64,000 nucleotides of DNA from Psychrobacter sp. NG254. Its GTDB lineage: Bacteria > Pseudomonadota > Gammaproteobacteria > Pseudomonadales > Moraxellaceae. Numbering within the stretch: the first letter of the stretch is position 1; each line of letters begins with the position of its first letter. The stretch spans positions 496,001-560,000 of the forward strand of contig NZ_JADHDA010000001.1 in NCBI RefSeq assembly GCF_015277735.1. The letters run 5' to 3'. Below, one piece after another: positions 36,297 to 46,326 of this stretch. A program made the position numbers and the translations under genes. Under the pieces are notes generated by a model, which was not told the DNA's origin, ran no database searches, and was given only the letters and a program-made list of their open reading frames with translations.

Positions 36297-36647
36297 ATGA
36301 GTGAGCAAACCCCAAACACTGCTGCAAATGATGTTGAACAATTGATCCGTGATCAAATCCGTGACAATAAAGTTATTCTTTATATGAAAGGCACACCGCA
36401 GTTTCCACAGTGTGGCTTTTCTGCTAAATCGATTGAAGTTCTTACTCAGATCGGTCGCCCATTTGCGTTTGTCAATATTTTAGAAAACCCAGAAATCCGT
36501 GCAACATTGCCAAAAATTGCTAATTGGCCAACGTTCCCGCAATTATGGGTTGATGGCGAGTTGATGGGTGGATCAGACATTATCTTGCAAATGTATCAAT
36601 CAGGCGAGCTAAAGCCATTGGTTGAAGCAAACAGCCCAGCGGCTTAA
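36297..36647 (+). CDS. grxD: monothiol glutaredoxin GrxD
   Basis: A 116-residue monothiol glutaredoxin with the CGFS active site (C39-S42 in PQFPQCGFSAKS). It also has KGTP and WPTFPQLWVDGELMGGSDI, which form the glutathione-binding groove. These proteins bind a bridging [2Fe-2S] cluster and deliver it to target proteins. AGGAGC precedes the ATG. It is followed by the inverted-repeat element at 36678. Confidence 0.95.
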   Translation: MSEQTPNTAANDVEQLIRDQIRDNKVILYMKGTPQFPQCGFSAKSIEVLTQIGRPFAFVNILENPEIRATLPKIANWPTFPQLWVDGELMGGSDIILQMYQSGELKPLVEANSPAA

Positions 36648-36677
36648 TGCTAGAAACACTTATCTAAGCTTTTTTAT

Positions 36678-36784
36678 TATAGCCATTCCACTATAAAAGT
36701 ATGACAGCGTTAACCTCGCTTGGAGTATCACAGTTACATCTATACTTGGTTGCCTTGTACTAGTTTCAAATTGAATCGACTACA
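36678..36784 (-). repeat. 107-bp interspersed inverted-repeat element, copy B
   Basis: The reverse complement aligns over its full 107 bp with the element at 16669-16775. Shared blocks are AAGGCAACC, AGATGTAACTGTGATAC, GAGGTTAACGCTGTCA and CTTTTATAG. Ends are TATAGCCATTCC and TTGAATCGACTACA. It lies 31 bp past the grxD stop, in reversed orientation relative to copy A. Confidence 0.75.
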
Positions 36785-36801
36785 TCAAGCGGATAAGTTT
36801 T

Positions 36802-36856
36802 AACAATAAAAGCTCGAGTCAGTCCTTAAGTGGTCGCTCGGGCTTTTATTGTTTTT
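36802..36856 (+). terminator. terminator downstream of grxD
   Basis: AACAATAAAAGCTCGAG pairs with GCTCGGGCTTTTATTGTT (with wobble pairs) and is followed by TTT. It lies just beyond the repeat element. Confidence 0.8.
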
Positions 36857-36923
36857 GTCAGTCTTGACCCCATATATGGCTCAACAGCAAATATTATAAA
36901 AACATAAATAGTGAGAGAATATT

Positions 36924-37454
36924 ATGAGCAATCAACCAACAGAACAACAATTGGCCGAACCGGTATCTGCTGAGCAAGCAGCAATAGAGAAACGCCGCGA
37001 GCATTTAAAAAATGAATCGACACGTATCATCGAAATTGCCAGTAGTGAGTCCAACTCAGCACTGAAATGTATCCATCAGCTTAGTGTGGCAGGCGGCGCG
37101 ACAGAAGCGACGTATGTTGCTATCGAACAGCGCATCGTCGCCGATCAAGATACGGCAGGTGCTTATCATTTGGCATTGCTGGCACAAAACACACCAGATC
37201 TACCAATTGACGCGCGCCAGCTGATTGAGTTGGTGGCCAATAAAGGTGATAACCAACAGCGCTTGGCATTGCTTAAAAACTTACTGTTACCGCCTGTTGA
37301 ACTGATTAAAGAGCAGATTTTAGCCAGTGATGACGGCGATGCGATTGGTCAAATGAATGCGTATCTGCAGATTAATCCAGAAGGCTATGGTAGCCATCAT
37401 ATGCTGTCTAGTGGTCAATTCGATCAGATCGTACCGCTAAGCCCTGGGAAATAA
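36924..37454 (+). CDS. uncharacterised soluble helical protein
   Basis: A 176-residue protein without a signal or membrane segment. It is predicted mostly helical from its Ala/Glu/Leu/Gln content, with an acidic N-terminus (EQQLAEPVSAEQAA). Residues 35-60 (IIEIASSESNSALKCIHQLS) and 110-150 look like paired helices. The C-terminus has GYGSHHMLSSGQFD, a short conserved-looking motif. I do not recognise a family. GAGAG precedes the ATG by about 8 nt. It lies between grxD and mnmG with its own terminator. Confidence 0.65.
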   Translation: MSNQPTEQQLAEPVSAEQAAIEKRREHLKNESTRIIEIASSESNSALKCIHQLSVAGGATEATYVAIEQRIVADQDTAGAYHLALLAQNTPDLPIDARQLIELVANKGDNQQRLALLKNLLLPPVELIKEQILASDDGDAIGQMNAYLQINPEGYGSHHMLSSGQFDQIVPLSPGK

Positions 37455-37547
37455 TTTTTATAGTAGACCCTAATTTTAATAGTTTTTGCTATGACGTTTT
37501 TTAAGCATCAAAAAATTGTTATAATGATGGGTTATCTACCCAATTAC

Positions 37548-37577
37548 CAACGACTTATCTGAGTCGTTGTCTTTTTT
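37548..37577 (+). terminator. terminator before mnmG
   Basis: CAACGACT-TATCTG-AGTCGTTG is followed by TCTTTTTT. A perfect -10 TATAAT lies just upstream at 37520-37525, so transcripts from there would meet this hairpin at once. Confidence 0.8.
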
Positions 37578-37684
37578 ATAAATTCGACTGACGTTTATTT
37601 GCCGATTGCCATGCTGTTTTATCATCACACTGTTTGATAATAGAATAGGGCAATCGGCAGCGTTATGAGTCAAGTGAGGCATAT

Positions 37685-39580
37685 ATGCAATACCCAAAAC
37701 ATTACGACGTGATAGTAATCGGTGGCGGTCATGCTGGCACAGAAGCTGCTCTGGCAGCCGCACGTATGGGCGCGCAGACCTTGCTGTTGACGCATAACAT
37801 TGAGACACTCGGACAGATGAGCTGTAACCCTGCGATTGGTGGTATCGGTAAATCGCATCTGGTGCGTGAGATTGATGCATTAGGCGGTGCGATGGCGCTA
37901 GCTACAGACAAAGCCGGTATCCAGTTTCGCGTGCTAAATAGCCGTAAAGGTGCGGCCGTTCGTGCCACACGTGCGCAAGCGGATCGTATTCTTTATAAAG
38001 CCTCTATTCGCCATACGCTAGAAAACCAGCCAAACCTGGATATATTTCAGCAAGCCGCTGATGATATCTTGGTCGAAAACGGCCGCGCAACGGCAGTGGT
38101 TACCTCTACTGGTATTATCTTCAAGACTGAAACAGTGGTACTGACTTCAGGGACTTTCTTGGGTGGTGTGATTCATATCGGCCTAGAGAATTCTAAAGGT
38201 GGACGTGCAGGGGATCAGCCGTCTATCAAGTTGGCCGATCGTTTGCGTGAGCTTAAGCTGCCAGTCGGTCGTCTAAAGACAGGTACGCCAGCGCGTATTG
38301 ATGCTCGTAGCGTCGACTTTAGTGTGATGACCGTACAGCCGGGCGACACACCGTTGCCAGTGATGAGTTATATGGGTGATGTGTCTATGCATCCAGAGCA
38401 GGTCAACTGCTATATCACGCATACCAATGCGCGTACCCATGACATCATCCGTGAGAATTTGGATCGTTCGCCGATGTTCTCTGGCAAAATCGAAGGTGTG
38501 GGTCCACGTTATTGCCCATCTATCGAAGATAAAATTCACCGCTTTGCGGATAAAGACAGCCATCAGATATTTATCGAGCCAGAAGGTCTGACCACGCATG
38601 AGCTATACCCAAATGGTATCTCTACTAGCTTGCCGTTTGATGTGCAGTTAGACTTTATTCATAGTATGAAAGGGTTAGAAAACGCGCATATTACCCGTCC
38701 AGGTTATGCCATTGAATATGACTACTTTGATCCACAAAACCTAAAGCCAACGCTAGAGACTAAGTCGATTGATCGTCTGTATTTTGCGGGTCAGATCAAT
38801 GGTACGACAGGCTATGAAGAAGCGGGCGTACAAGGTCTGCTTGCAGGTACCAATGCGGCACTCGTGACTACCAACAATAGTGAGTTTGACGTGTGGACAC
38901 CGCGCCGCGATGAAGCGTATCTTGGCGTGCTCGTCGATGATTTGATTACCCATGGTACTACTGAACCGTATCGTATGTTTACGAGCCGTGCAGAGTATCG
39001 TCTATTGCTACGTGAAGACAATGCGGATCAACGCTTGACTGAAACAGGCCGTAAGCTTGGTCTGGTTGATGATGTACGCTGGCAGGCTTACCAAGAAAAG
39101 ATGGAAGCAATTACGACAGAGACTTCACGCCTAAAAGACATGTGGGCAACCCCTGCTAATGCACTGGGTAAACAAGTCGCTGAGCAAACGGGCGAGGTGC
39201 TCTCTAAAGAATCGACGGTTTTTGATTTGCTAAAACGTCCGCAGATTCATTTTGCTGATATCGCTGCCATCACTGACTCAACAGTGGATACACAAGTGGG
39301 TGAGCAGATAGAGATTTCTGTCAAATATGCAGGTTACATCGATCGTCAGCAAGAAGAGATTGATCAGATGAAACGTCTAGAGAACACCGCATTACCGCTA
39401 GATTTTGATTATAGTATCGTCTCTGGTCTCTCAAATGAGATAGTACAGAAACTCACACATATTCGTCCTGCCACGCTAGCGCAAGCGGGGCGTGTGAGCG
39501 GTGTCACACCTGCTGCGATACAGCTTTTAGCGATGACGATCAAAAAGCACAAAAAAGTAAAAGCTGCTTTGAACTCGTAA
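37685..39580 (+). CDS. mnmG: tRNA uridine 5-carboxymethylaminomethyl synthesis enzyme MnmG
   Basis: A 631-residue FAD protein that, with MnmE, adds the cmnm group to U34 of several tRNAs. The N-terminal dinucleotide fold is [19 protein letters not shown] (12-30). [50 protein letters not shown] and the C-terminal helical domain ([20 protein letters not shown]) are diagnostic. Length is normal. rsmG is not adjacent, unlike in many bacteria. Confidence 0.97.
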   Translation: MQYPKHYDVIVIGGGHAGTEAALAAARMGAQTLLLTHNIETLGQMSCNPAIGGIGKSHLVREIDALGGAMALATDKAGIQFRVLNSRKGAAVRATRAQADRILYKASIRHTLENQPNLDIFQQAADDILVENGRATAVVTSTGIIFKTETVVLTSGTFLGGVIHIGLENSKGGRAGDQPSIKLADRLRELKLPVGRLKTGTPARIDARSVDFSVMTVQPGDTPLPVMSYMGDVSMHPEQVNCYITHTNARTHDIIRENLDRSPMFSGKIEGVGPRYCPSIEDKIHRFADKDSHQIFIEPEGLTTHELYPNGISTSLPFDVQLDFIHSMKGLENAHITRPGYAIEYDYFDPQNLKPTLETKSIDRLYFAGQINGTTGYEEAGVQGLLAGTNAALVTTNNSEFDVWTPRRDEAYLGVLVDDLITHGTTEPYRMFTSRAEYRLLLREDNADQRLTETGRKLGLVDDVRWQAYQEKMEAITTETSRLKDMWATPANALGKQVAEQTGEVLSKESTVFDLLKRPQIHFADIAAITDSTVDTQVGEQIEISVKYAGYIDRQQEEIDQMKRLENTALPLDFDYSIVSGLSNEIVQKLTHIRPATLAQAGRVSGVTPAAIQLLAMTIKKHKKVKAALNS

Positions 39581-39623
39581 TAGCAATACAGTAAAGCCTT
39601 TATAACAAAGTACTTATAGTATA

Positions 39624-39658
39624 AAAAGCCCGTAACGAGATATCATTACGGGCTTTTG
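39624..39658. terminator. terminator after mnmG
   Basis: AAAAGCCCGTAA pairs with TTACGGGCTTTT around a ten-base loop, 43 bp past the stop, with a moderate T content on both strands. Confidence 0.85.
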
Positions 39659-39818
39659 TTTGTCAAAAATACAGTCTTCATTGAAAGAAAGGAGCAGGTG
39701 TCCTTGTCTTATTGTCTACTTTGTCTCTATACTAGGTCAAAAAACCTTACTACTATCTATTAACTTATCTCGTTGATGCTCATCTCATGATGGGCAGGTC
39801 ATCGAATTGAGCCTATTT

Positions 39819-40778
39819 ATGATTGATGCTATTGTCTTTGCGATTACTATTGTCCTACCCAACCTTGCCTTGATGTGGTTGGGTTTTTTTATGCAACGAC
39901 GCGGTGAGGCAAGCCAGACATTTATCGATCAGTCATCAAGTTTTGTCTTTAACTATTGCCTGCCATGCTTGCTGTTCTTTAGTGTGGTCGATAGTGACGT
40001 CGATTATGCCAAGCAAATCACATTAATCATCGCCGGTATTTTAGTGACGTTCCTCTTGTTTATCGGGGCGGAAATTTACGCCAAGTATTTTGTGAGCAAA
40101 CCTGCTGACCAAGGCGTATTTGTGCAAGGTGTGTTCCGTAGTAATATGGCGATCATAGGGTTGGCCACGGTTGCCAACGCCTATGGAGAGCGAGGTTTGA
40201 GTATCGGGGCCGTCTACATGGGAGTCGTCACGATATTGTTTAATATTTTAGCAGTTATCACCTTAAGCCGCGTATCCAAAAGCATAGATGATACATGGGT
40301 CAGCCGTAGCACTATGATTGTAAAAAAGCTATTTACCAATCCACTGATTCTAGCATTGGTTAGCGCTTTTGTTTATAAAGCGCTGCCATTGCCGCCTATC
40401 ACTGGTGTCATTCATACGACCGGCGATTTATTGGCAGCAGTAGCCTTGCCATTAGCACTTATTTGCGCAGGTGCTAGTATCGATATGAAGTCTATGTTGC
40501 ATCCGTCAGGGCTGTCTATGCAGGCCAGTATAGGACGTATCGTCATTGCGCCAATCGTTGCTATCGCCATTGGCTTGGCATTTGGTCTATCTAGCGTACA
40601 CATGGGCGTGCTGTTTTTGATGGTGGCATCCCCAACCGCTGCAGCCAGTTACGTGATGGCAAAAGCGATGGGTGGCAACGATATACTCGCGGCCAATATT
40701 CTAGCGTTTACCACCGTCGTCGGTATGTTTGGCATGGCAATTGGCGCGGCAACTTTACGCGGATTGGGTATGATGTAA
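39819..40778 (+). CDS. AEC family transporter
   Basis: About 320 residues of the auxin-efflux-carrier (Mem_trans) family, an inner-membrane protein with some ten helices. Typical stretches are ITIVLPNLALMWLGFFMQRRG, GVFVQGVFRSNMAIIGLA, AVALPLALICAGASIDM and VLFLMVASPTAAASYVMA. Members move small organic anions such as malonate or malate; the substrate here is unknown. ATG 39819 gives the usual N-terminus. A TTG at 39807 with AGGT upstream would add four residues. Confidence 0.85.
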   Translation: MIDAIVFAITIVLPNLALMWLGFFMQRRGEASQTFIDQSSSFVFNYCLPCLLFFSVVDSDVDYAKQITLIIAGILVTFLLFIGAEIYAKYFVSKPADQGVFVQGVFRSNMAIIGLATVANAYGERGLSIGAVYMGVVTILFNILAVITLSRVSKSIDDTWVSRSTMIVKKLFTNPLILALVSAFVYKALPLPPITGVIHTTGDLLAAVALPLALICAGASIDMKSMLHPSGLSMQASIGRIVIAPIVAIAIGLAFGLSSVHMGVLFLMVASPTAAASYVMAKAMGGNDILAANILAFTTVVGMFGMAIGAATLRGLGMM

Positions 40779-40845
40779 GCTCTGCTTTAGGGCTATAAGA
40801 TGACACAAAATTGAAATAATAAATTCATAAGTAGGAGTATTGATC

Positions 40846-41877
40846 TTGCAATTGTTAAATAAAGCAGTCGTGACGGAACACCTTAAGATGCAGGCAGCCA
40901 TTGATGCGATTGAGACATTGTTACATCAGCAAGCAGCACATCCTAATTGGATCAAATCACCTGAGCGTTTGGTGATAAGCACCTTTACTGATTCTGATAG
41001 TCATCGTTCAGGCTCGCATTTATCTATGCCAGCCACGATGTATGATGGTGAGAATGAATACACGGTCGTAAAGCTAGTGACTATCTGTCCTGATAATCCC
41101 AGTCGCGATATGCCAACGACCACAGCTATTGTTACCGTATCAAATAACGATACTGGCGCTATACTAGCAGTTATGGACGGCATCTATATTACGCAAGTAC
41201 GTACCGCCGCATTGTCAGGTATCGCGACCAAGTATATGGCAAAAGCCGATTGCCAGAGTGTCGCAGTGGTTGGTTGTGGCGGCATGGCGTATGAGCAATT
41301 GCATGCGGTGCTAACGGTACGTTCAGAGATTAAGACGGTGTATTTATGGAATAGAAATCATGAAGGTGCACAGCAATTTAAAACACGTTTTGCCCGTGAT
41401 TATGCCCAATGGAATGTAGACATTCAAGTCTGCGAAGCGTTAGACGATGCCGTTCGTGATGCAGATATTATTAACGTAGCAACCCGAGCCACTAAAGGTT
41501 TATTCAGTATTGATCAAATCAAATCTGAAGTACATATCAATGCAGTCGGGGCCTATCAGCCTTCAATGAAAGAGATAAGCAATGATGTGATTGCCAATAG
41601 TAAGATGATTATCGTTGATGACTTGGCTGGCAGCCATCACGAAGCGGGTGATTTAATTCAGGCGCATGACAGCGATGATTGTGCGTGGGTATGGGATGAC
41701 CTGAGCGGTGATTTGGAAGCGTTGGTTACCGCAAAATTAAAAGAAGGCATTGCTAAGAGCGATAAAGGTATTACGCTATTTAAATCGGTCGGTGCGGCCA
41801 GTTTTGATGCGGCAGTTGCCTTATACGTGGCAAAACAAGCCGAACAACAGAGTCTTGGTTCTTCAATAGATTGGTAG
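40846..41877 (+). CDS. ornithine cyclodeaminase / mu-crystallin family protein
   Basis: About 343 residues. A TTG start at 40846 has AGGAG at 8-nt spacing; a TTG at 40840 is the alternative. The family covers ornithine cyclodeaminase, alanine dehydrogenase and delta1-pyrroline-2-carboxylate reductase, all NAD(P)-dependent. Seen here are the substrate Arg/Lys region (YTVVKLVTICPDNPSRDMPT), TAALSGIATKYMAKADCQ, the Rossmann loop AVVGCGGMAYEQL and VHINAVGAYQPSMKEI. It lies 67 bp after the AEC gene and is possibly co-transcribed. The exact reaction cannot be read from the sequence. Confidence 0.82.
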   Translation: MQLLNKAVVTEHLKMQAAIDAIETLLHQQAAHPNWIKSPERLVISTFTDSDSHRSGSHLSMPATMYDGENEYTVVKLVTICPDNPSRDMPTTTAIVTVSNNDTGAILAVMDGIYITQVRTAALSGIATKYMAKADCQSVAVVGCGGMAYEQLHAVLTVRSEIKTVYLWNRNHEGAQQFKTRFARDYAQWNVDIQVCEALDDAVRDADIINVATRATKGLFSIDQIKSEVHINAVGAYQPSMKEISNDVIANSKMIIVDDLAGSHHEAGDLIQAHDSDDCAWVWDDLSGDLEALVTAKLKEGIAKSDKGITLFKSVGAASFDAAVALYVAKQAEQQSLGSSIDW

Positions 41878-41931
41878 AACTGCTTATCATTGAAAATAAT
41901 AAATTATTCTGTGACGGATAGTAAAATTAAA

Positions 41932-41966
41932 TAAGCCCTCTTTTCAAATAAGAAAAGAGGGCTTTT
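41932..41966. terminator. bidirectional terminator
   Basis: AAGCCCTCTTTTC-AAATAA-GAAAAGAGGGCTT followed by TT lies between the cyclodeaminase-family gene and the convergent small membrane protein. Confidence 0.88.
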
Positions 41967-41975
41967 AGTGTTGAT

Positions 41976-42140
41976 TTAGCGTCCGCTATTACGCTTGTCT
42001 TCGCGGCGCTGCTTCTGCTTTGGACTAGTACGATAGGTCAGATAGCCACCGACAGCCATCACCGCAAGAAAGGCCATAATATATATAAATATTGATGAGC
42101 CAATGAGTAATGAGGCACCGATAATGGGAGTTGCTTCCAT
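41976..42140 (-). CDS. small single-pass membrane protein (54 aa)
   Basis: From ATG 42140 it reads MEATPIIGASLLIGSSIFIY and continues through one long hydrophobic segment (about 8-34) to GGYLTYRTSPKQ and a strongly basic tail (KQKQRREDKRNSGR). That arrangement predicts a cytoplasmic C-terminus by the positive-inside rule. A TTG nine codons upstream is possible. Function unknown. It follows the luciferase-like gene by 48 bp on the same strand and may share its transcript. Confidence 0.6.
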   Translation of the reverse strand: MEATPIIGASLLIGSSIFIYIMAFLAVMAVGGYLTYRTSPKQKQRREDKRNSGR

Positions 42141-42188
42141 GTCAAAAATCCAGTTAAGGTTCAACAATAATTATGCAAGTGTCTCATT

Positions 42189-43190
42189 TCATTGTAAAGT
42201 AAATAAGTTTAGCGCCGGTGTAAGTTCAAGTGAACGGATACGGGCGGCTTGGTCATAGATGTTAGCCGTCACAATCAACTCATCTGGCTGATAGGTTGCC
42301 AAAAATGCCTCGAGTCTTGGTTTGACGGTGTCGACAGAGCCAATAAATGATACTGACAGTGCATTATCTACCATCATTTTTTCGGCTTGACTCCAGATAC
42401 TGTCCATATCGTGAGTAGGCTTGGGCATTTGACCTGTCTCACCACGGCGCAAGCGTACAAAGCTCTGCTGTGCTGAGGTAAAATGATACTGAGCCGTCGC
42501 ATCATCATCAGCCAGTAATAAGTTTGCAGCTAGCATTACATACGGCTTATCTAGGTAGACAGACGGTTTAAACTGTTCACGGTAAGCCTCAATTGCTTGT
42601 CCAAGCATTTGCGGGGCAAAGTGAGAGGCAAATACATAGGGTAGTCCTAAATGTGCAGCTAAGGTCGCGCCAAACAGAGAAGAGCCTAATATCCAAATAG
42701 GTATGCCTGATTTTGCACCAGGAAATGCCTGTACAGGGCTGCCATCTGTATCATTACCTAGGAAATACATGAGCTCTTGTACATCTTGTGGAAAGCGTTC
42801 TGCATCTTTCATTTGTCGACGTAGTGCCTGAAACGTTGCACCATCAGTACCAGGTGCACGGCCCAAACCTAAGTCTACACGGTCGCCATACAAGGCCTGC
42901 AAGGTGCCAAACTGCTCGGCAATAACTAGAGGGGCATGGTTGGGTAGCATGACGCCGCCAGCACCAATACGAATACGTTTGGTTTGACTGCCGATATGCG
43001 ATAGTAGTACTGACGTGGCTGCACTGGCGATACCCGGCATATTGTGATGTTCTGCCATCCAATAACGGTTTAAGCCTGATTTTTCTGCTTGCTGCGCGGT
43101 TTCAACCGTTTGGGCGATGCCTTCAGCGATGGTTTTGCCTTGAGGGACGGGTGCGAGATCTAGGAAAGACAAAGGGATTTTATTACTCAT
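42189..43190 (-). CDS. luciferase-like flavin-dependent monooxygenase (LLM class)
   Basis: A 333-residue single-component-type member of the bacterial luciferase family, closest in pattern to the YhbW/MsnO8-like group. Diagnostic segments are LSFLDLAPVPQG, NRYWMAEHHNMPGIASAAT, RIRIGAGGVMLPNHAPLVIA and RVDLGLGRAPGTDGAT. The barrel fold uses reduced FMN supplied by a reductase. The substrate is unknown. Confidence 0.9.
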   Translation of the reverse strand: MSNKIPLSFLDLAPVPQGKTIAEGIAQTVETAQQAEKSGLNRYWMAEHHNMPGIASAATSVLLSHIGSQTKRIRIGAGGVMLPNHAPLVIAEQFGTLQALYGDRVDLGLGRAPGTDGATFQALRRQMKDAERFPQDVQELMYFLGNDTDGSPVQAFPGAKSGIPIWILGSSLFGATLAAHLGLPYVFASHFAPQMLGQAIEAYREQFKPSVYLDKPYVMLAANLLLADDDATAQYHFTSAQQSFVRLRRGETGQMPKPTHDMDSIWSQAEKMMVDNALSVSFIGSVDTVKPRLEAFLATYQPDELIVTANIYDQAARIRSLELTPALNLFTLQ

Positions 43191-43547
43191 AAATGTTCCA
43201 GTAGTGTATTAATTATTTTCTACTGATATGCTTATGGGCGGTCATAGTTTCAAGTACCTCTAGCCACTGTTAATGAATCATAACAAAGTAGACTAACTCT
43301 GTATTTAATCTCACTTAACAATTATTAATATGTATTTATAAAGGTTGTCGTTTGTCAAAATAAGCTATAAATAAACCATAAGTAAGGTCATAAGAGGCCT
43401 TAACGGTATTGTGTTTTGGCATTAAAAAAAGCAGGCAACCTAAGTTACCTGCTTTTTTGATTGGCTAGTGATAAAGCAACAATGAGTCAAATCATTAGCG
43501 CTTTATCAACATCATGTTATTCAACTTAGGCGCTATCTAATATAGTG
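43191..43547. other. intergenic region with terminator only
   Basis: About 360 bp upstream of the LLM gene and downstream of the PQQ dehydrogenase. Apart from the terminator at 43424-43458, I see no gene or repeat. Confidence 0.4.
43424..43458 (-). terminator. terminator after the PQQ dehydrogenase gene
   Basis: AGCAGG..AAC-CTAA-GTT..CCTGCT, with one mismatch, is flanked by A and T runs on both sides, 90 bp past the minus-strand stop. Confidence 0.82.
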
Positions 43548-46106
43548 CTATTTAGATTGATCACCAAGCTTATAAGCTAGGACGTAATCACCAATGGTTG
43601 TACCAACTGAACCATGTCCACCAGCAACCAAGAGCACCATTTGCTCACCTTTCGAGTTCAAATAAGTCATTGGTGTGGCTTGACCGCCTGCTGGAATACG
43701 AACATTCCATAGTACATCGCCATTTTTCAGATCATAAGCTCGGAAGTTGTTTTCCGTCGCCGCTGACAAGAACGCTACGCCGCCCTTAGTAATGATAGGA
43801 CCACCGATACCAGGGACACCCAATTCTAGTTTGATTGGAATAGGAGACAAGTCTTGTACGGTACCGTTTTTACGCTGATAGGCGATATCACCTGTGGCCA
43901 GATCTGCACCTGCTATCGTGCCCCATGGTGGCTGCTGACAAGGAACACCTAGCGGCGATAAGAAAGGCCCAAGCTCAACCGCATAATCGGCGCCTTCGTT
44001 CCCATTGACTCCTTGCTCACCTTTGTTGGTTTCTGCATCACCCAATGTGTCTCTAGGAATGAGTTTTGAGGTGAATGCCAAATATGTCGGCATACCAAAC
44101 ATCACACCATTCTCAGGATCGACCGCGATGCCGCCCCAGTTAAAGGTACCGAAGTTACCAGGATAGACCAAGCTACCATTGGTTGATGGCGGTGTATAGC
44201 GACCATCATAATTGAGTTGATTGAACTCAATACGGCACATCATTTGATCAATGAGACTGGCACCCCACATATCTTTTTCAGTCAATGGTTCAGGCTCAAA
44301 GCTCAAGCCAGAGTAAGGCTGAGTCGGTGCTGCATGCTCTCCTGCTACTAGATATCCTTGCGGCGCATCACGTTCTTTAATCGGTACAATCGGCTCGCCT
44401 GTTGCGCGGTTCAAGACGTATACGTCACCTTGTTTGGTCGGTACGACCAACGCAGGCTGAACACCATCAGCGGTATCTAAGTCAAGCAGTGTTGGCTGAG
44501 CAGGGGTATCCATATCCCAAAGGTCATGATGGACAAACTGCTGAACCCAGCGTGCTTCACCTGTTTTGAGATCTAACGCGACCACAGACGTTGCATATTT
44601 TTCTTCAGCCGCATTTCGATAACTGCCTAGCTGATCAGGTGTACGATTGCCCATTGGGAAGTATGCCAATCCAAGCTCTTCGTCGGCAGTGGCAACTGAC
44701 CATGAATTCGGCGAGCTGGTCTTATATGTTTGGGTTGGGTCATTGACATCGAAAGGCGCTGTGTTTTCAGGATCGCCTGAGTCCCAGTTCCAAAGCAGCT
44801 CACCAGTATTGACATTATAAGCACGGATCACACCAGAAGGTGAGTTGACATTATAGTTATCGTTGACAGCACCAGCTACGATGATAGTATCACCGGCGAT
44901 TACTGGTGGTGACGTCGAATAGTAATACCCTGCTTGATTAAATGGCATGTTATGCATCAAATCTAATGCACCATCATCACCAAAATCTTGGCAGCGTTGT
45001 CCCGTACTTGGATCAAGTGCATATAATTTAGCATCAGAGGTTGGAATAAATATCTTGGCATCGCATTGGTTAGACGCGTTTTCAAAAGTATTACCAGCGA
45101 TTTTTTGCACCATCACATTGCTGGTTGCAAAAGCTTCATTAATAATGGAGCTGTTATCGCTTGTCCCTTCATTAGTAAGGGCAGGCGTCGTATCAGATCC
45201 CGATTGACCAGCATAATAAGACACGCCTCGGCAAGTTTGATGCTGGCGTTGTAGGTTTTTCTCTACTTTTGGATCAAACGTCCATAGTGATTCACCAGAG
45301 TCAGCATCTAGTGCCATTACCCAGTTGTGAGGCGTACATAAGTACAGCGCATTGCCAATTTTTAACGGCGTTGCTTGATAAGTGGTCTCGCCGACATCGT
45401 CAGGACCTTTGACATCACCTGTTTGGATTTGCCAAGCCAGCTCTAAATCTTTGACATTATCAGTGTTGATTTGAGTCAAAGGAGAGTAGCGTTGTCCATA
45501 GTCAGTACGACCATACGCGCTCCATTCACCATCTGGCGTTTGCTGACCGTTTGATAGAGGATCACCAAGATTTGCAGCAGTATCGGTTGATGTTGCGTTT
45601 TGCTCGCCATCATCTGTGGCGCTCAAATCAAGTTCGCCTAATTTATCAGTGGCATTGTTTGCCAAACTCCCAAAGGAGAGCAGCGCGCCTACGCCGACAC
45701 TGGCAAGCAGTCCCCAATAGTACAGAGGGCTTTTCTTAGTCGTGTCTGTGGTCGTTGGCGTGCTAGCAGCGCTCGTCGATATTGGCGTCTTGTGCCCACG
45801 CATCTTATTCGATACCCATGGCAATAGCATGAGCAAACCAAATATGAGCGGGAAACCAACTCGAGGCGCTAGCGCCCACCAATAAAAGCCAGATTCCCAA
45901 AGTGCCCAGACAATGGTCGCGACTATAAAGAGAGCGTATAGCCCGTAAGCACTCCAATGTTTTTTGAACAATAAAAATGCTGTTGTTAGCATGATAACGC
46001 CAGCAAAGAGATAGTAAGGACTACCGCCTAAAGAGAGCAGATAAGCGCCGCCGATAAGTAGAGGGGCGGCGAAAATTGCCATAATGATCGCTACGAGTTT
46101 TTCCAT
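43548..46106 (-). CDS. membrane-bound PQQ-dependent glucose/quinate-type dehydrogenase
   Basis: 852 residues from ATG 46106, chosen because AGGTGAG lies 7 nt upstream; a GTG at 46118 is less likely. The N-terminal ~140 residues carry about five membrane helices, the quinone-reducing anchor. After a polar linker the eight-bladed PQQ propeller starts with WSAYGRTDYGQRYSPLTQI and continues with LYLCTPHNWVMALDADSGE, FVHHDLWDMDTPAQP, FNWGGIAVDPENG and GGPIITKGGVAFLSAA. The family oxidises glucose, quinate or shikimate in the periplasm and feeds ubiquinone. Which sugar or acid is used is not readable. No pqq genes are in the window. Confidence 0.92.
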   Translation of the reverse strand: MEKLVAIIMAIFAAPLLIGGAYLLSLGGSPYYLFAGVIMLTTAFLLFKKHWSAYGLYALFIVATIVWALWESGFYWWALAPRVGFPLIFGLLMLLPWVSNKMRGHKTPISTSAASTPTTTDTTKKSPLYYWGLLASVGVGALLSFGSLANNATDKLGELDLSATDDGEQNATSTDTAANLGDPLSNGQQTPDGEWSAYGRTDYGQRYSPLTQINTDNVKDLELAWQIQTGDVKGPDDVGETTYQATPLKIGNALYLCTPHNWVMALDADSGESLWTFDPKVEKNLQRQHQTCRGVSYYAGQSGSDTTPALTNEGTSDNSSIINEAFATSNVMVQKIAGNTFENASNQCDAKIFIPTSDAKLYALDPSTGQRCQDFGDDGALDLMHNMPFNQAGYYYSTSPPVIAGDTIIVAGAVNDNYNVNSPSGVIRAYNVNTGELLWNWDSGDPENTAPFDVNDPTQTYKTSSPNSWSVATADEELGLAYFPMGNRTPDQLGSYRNAAEEKYATSVVALDLKTGEARWVQQFVHHDLWDMDTPAQPTLLDLDTADGVQPALVVPTKQGDVYVLNRATGEPIVPIKERDAPQGYLVAGEHAAPTQPYSGLSFEPEPLTEKDMWGASLIDQMMCRIEFNQLNYDGRYTPPSTNGSLVYPGNFGTFNWGGIAVDPENGVMFGMPTYLAFTSKLIPRDTLGDAETNKGEQGVNGNEGADYAVELGPFLSPLGVPCQQPPWGTIAGADLATGDIAYQRKNGTVQDLSPIPIKLELGVPGIGGPIITKGGVAFLSAATENNFRAYDLKNGDVLWNVRIPAGGQATPMTYLNSKGEQMVLLVAGGHGSVGTTIGDYVLAYKLGDQSK

Positions 46107-46326
46107 GAGCGGTCTCACCTGTTACATAGAAGCAAATGGACATGCAGTGGTCGACACCCAGTAGTCATCAAATGTTTAAGTCATTGAATGTCTAGGCGTC
46201 CAGCAATACATGCATAAAGAAAAAATAAATCAAACGCTGGATGACGTTCTAGACTCTATTTTATCATTTATGCATAAGTTCGGTAAAGGTGAGGTAAGCT
46301 AGGAGTAACGGTTTGGCAGGGTGGTT

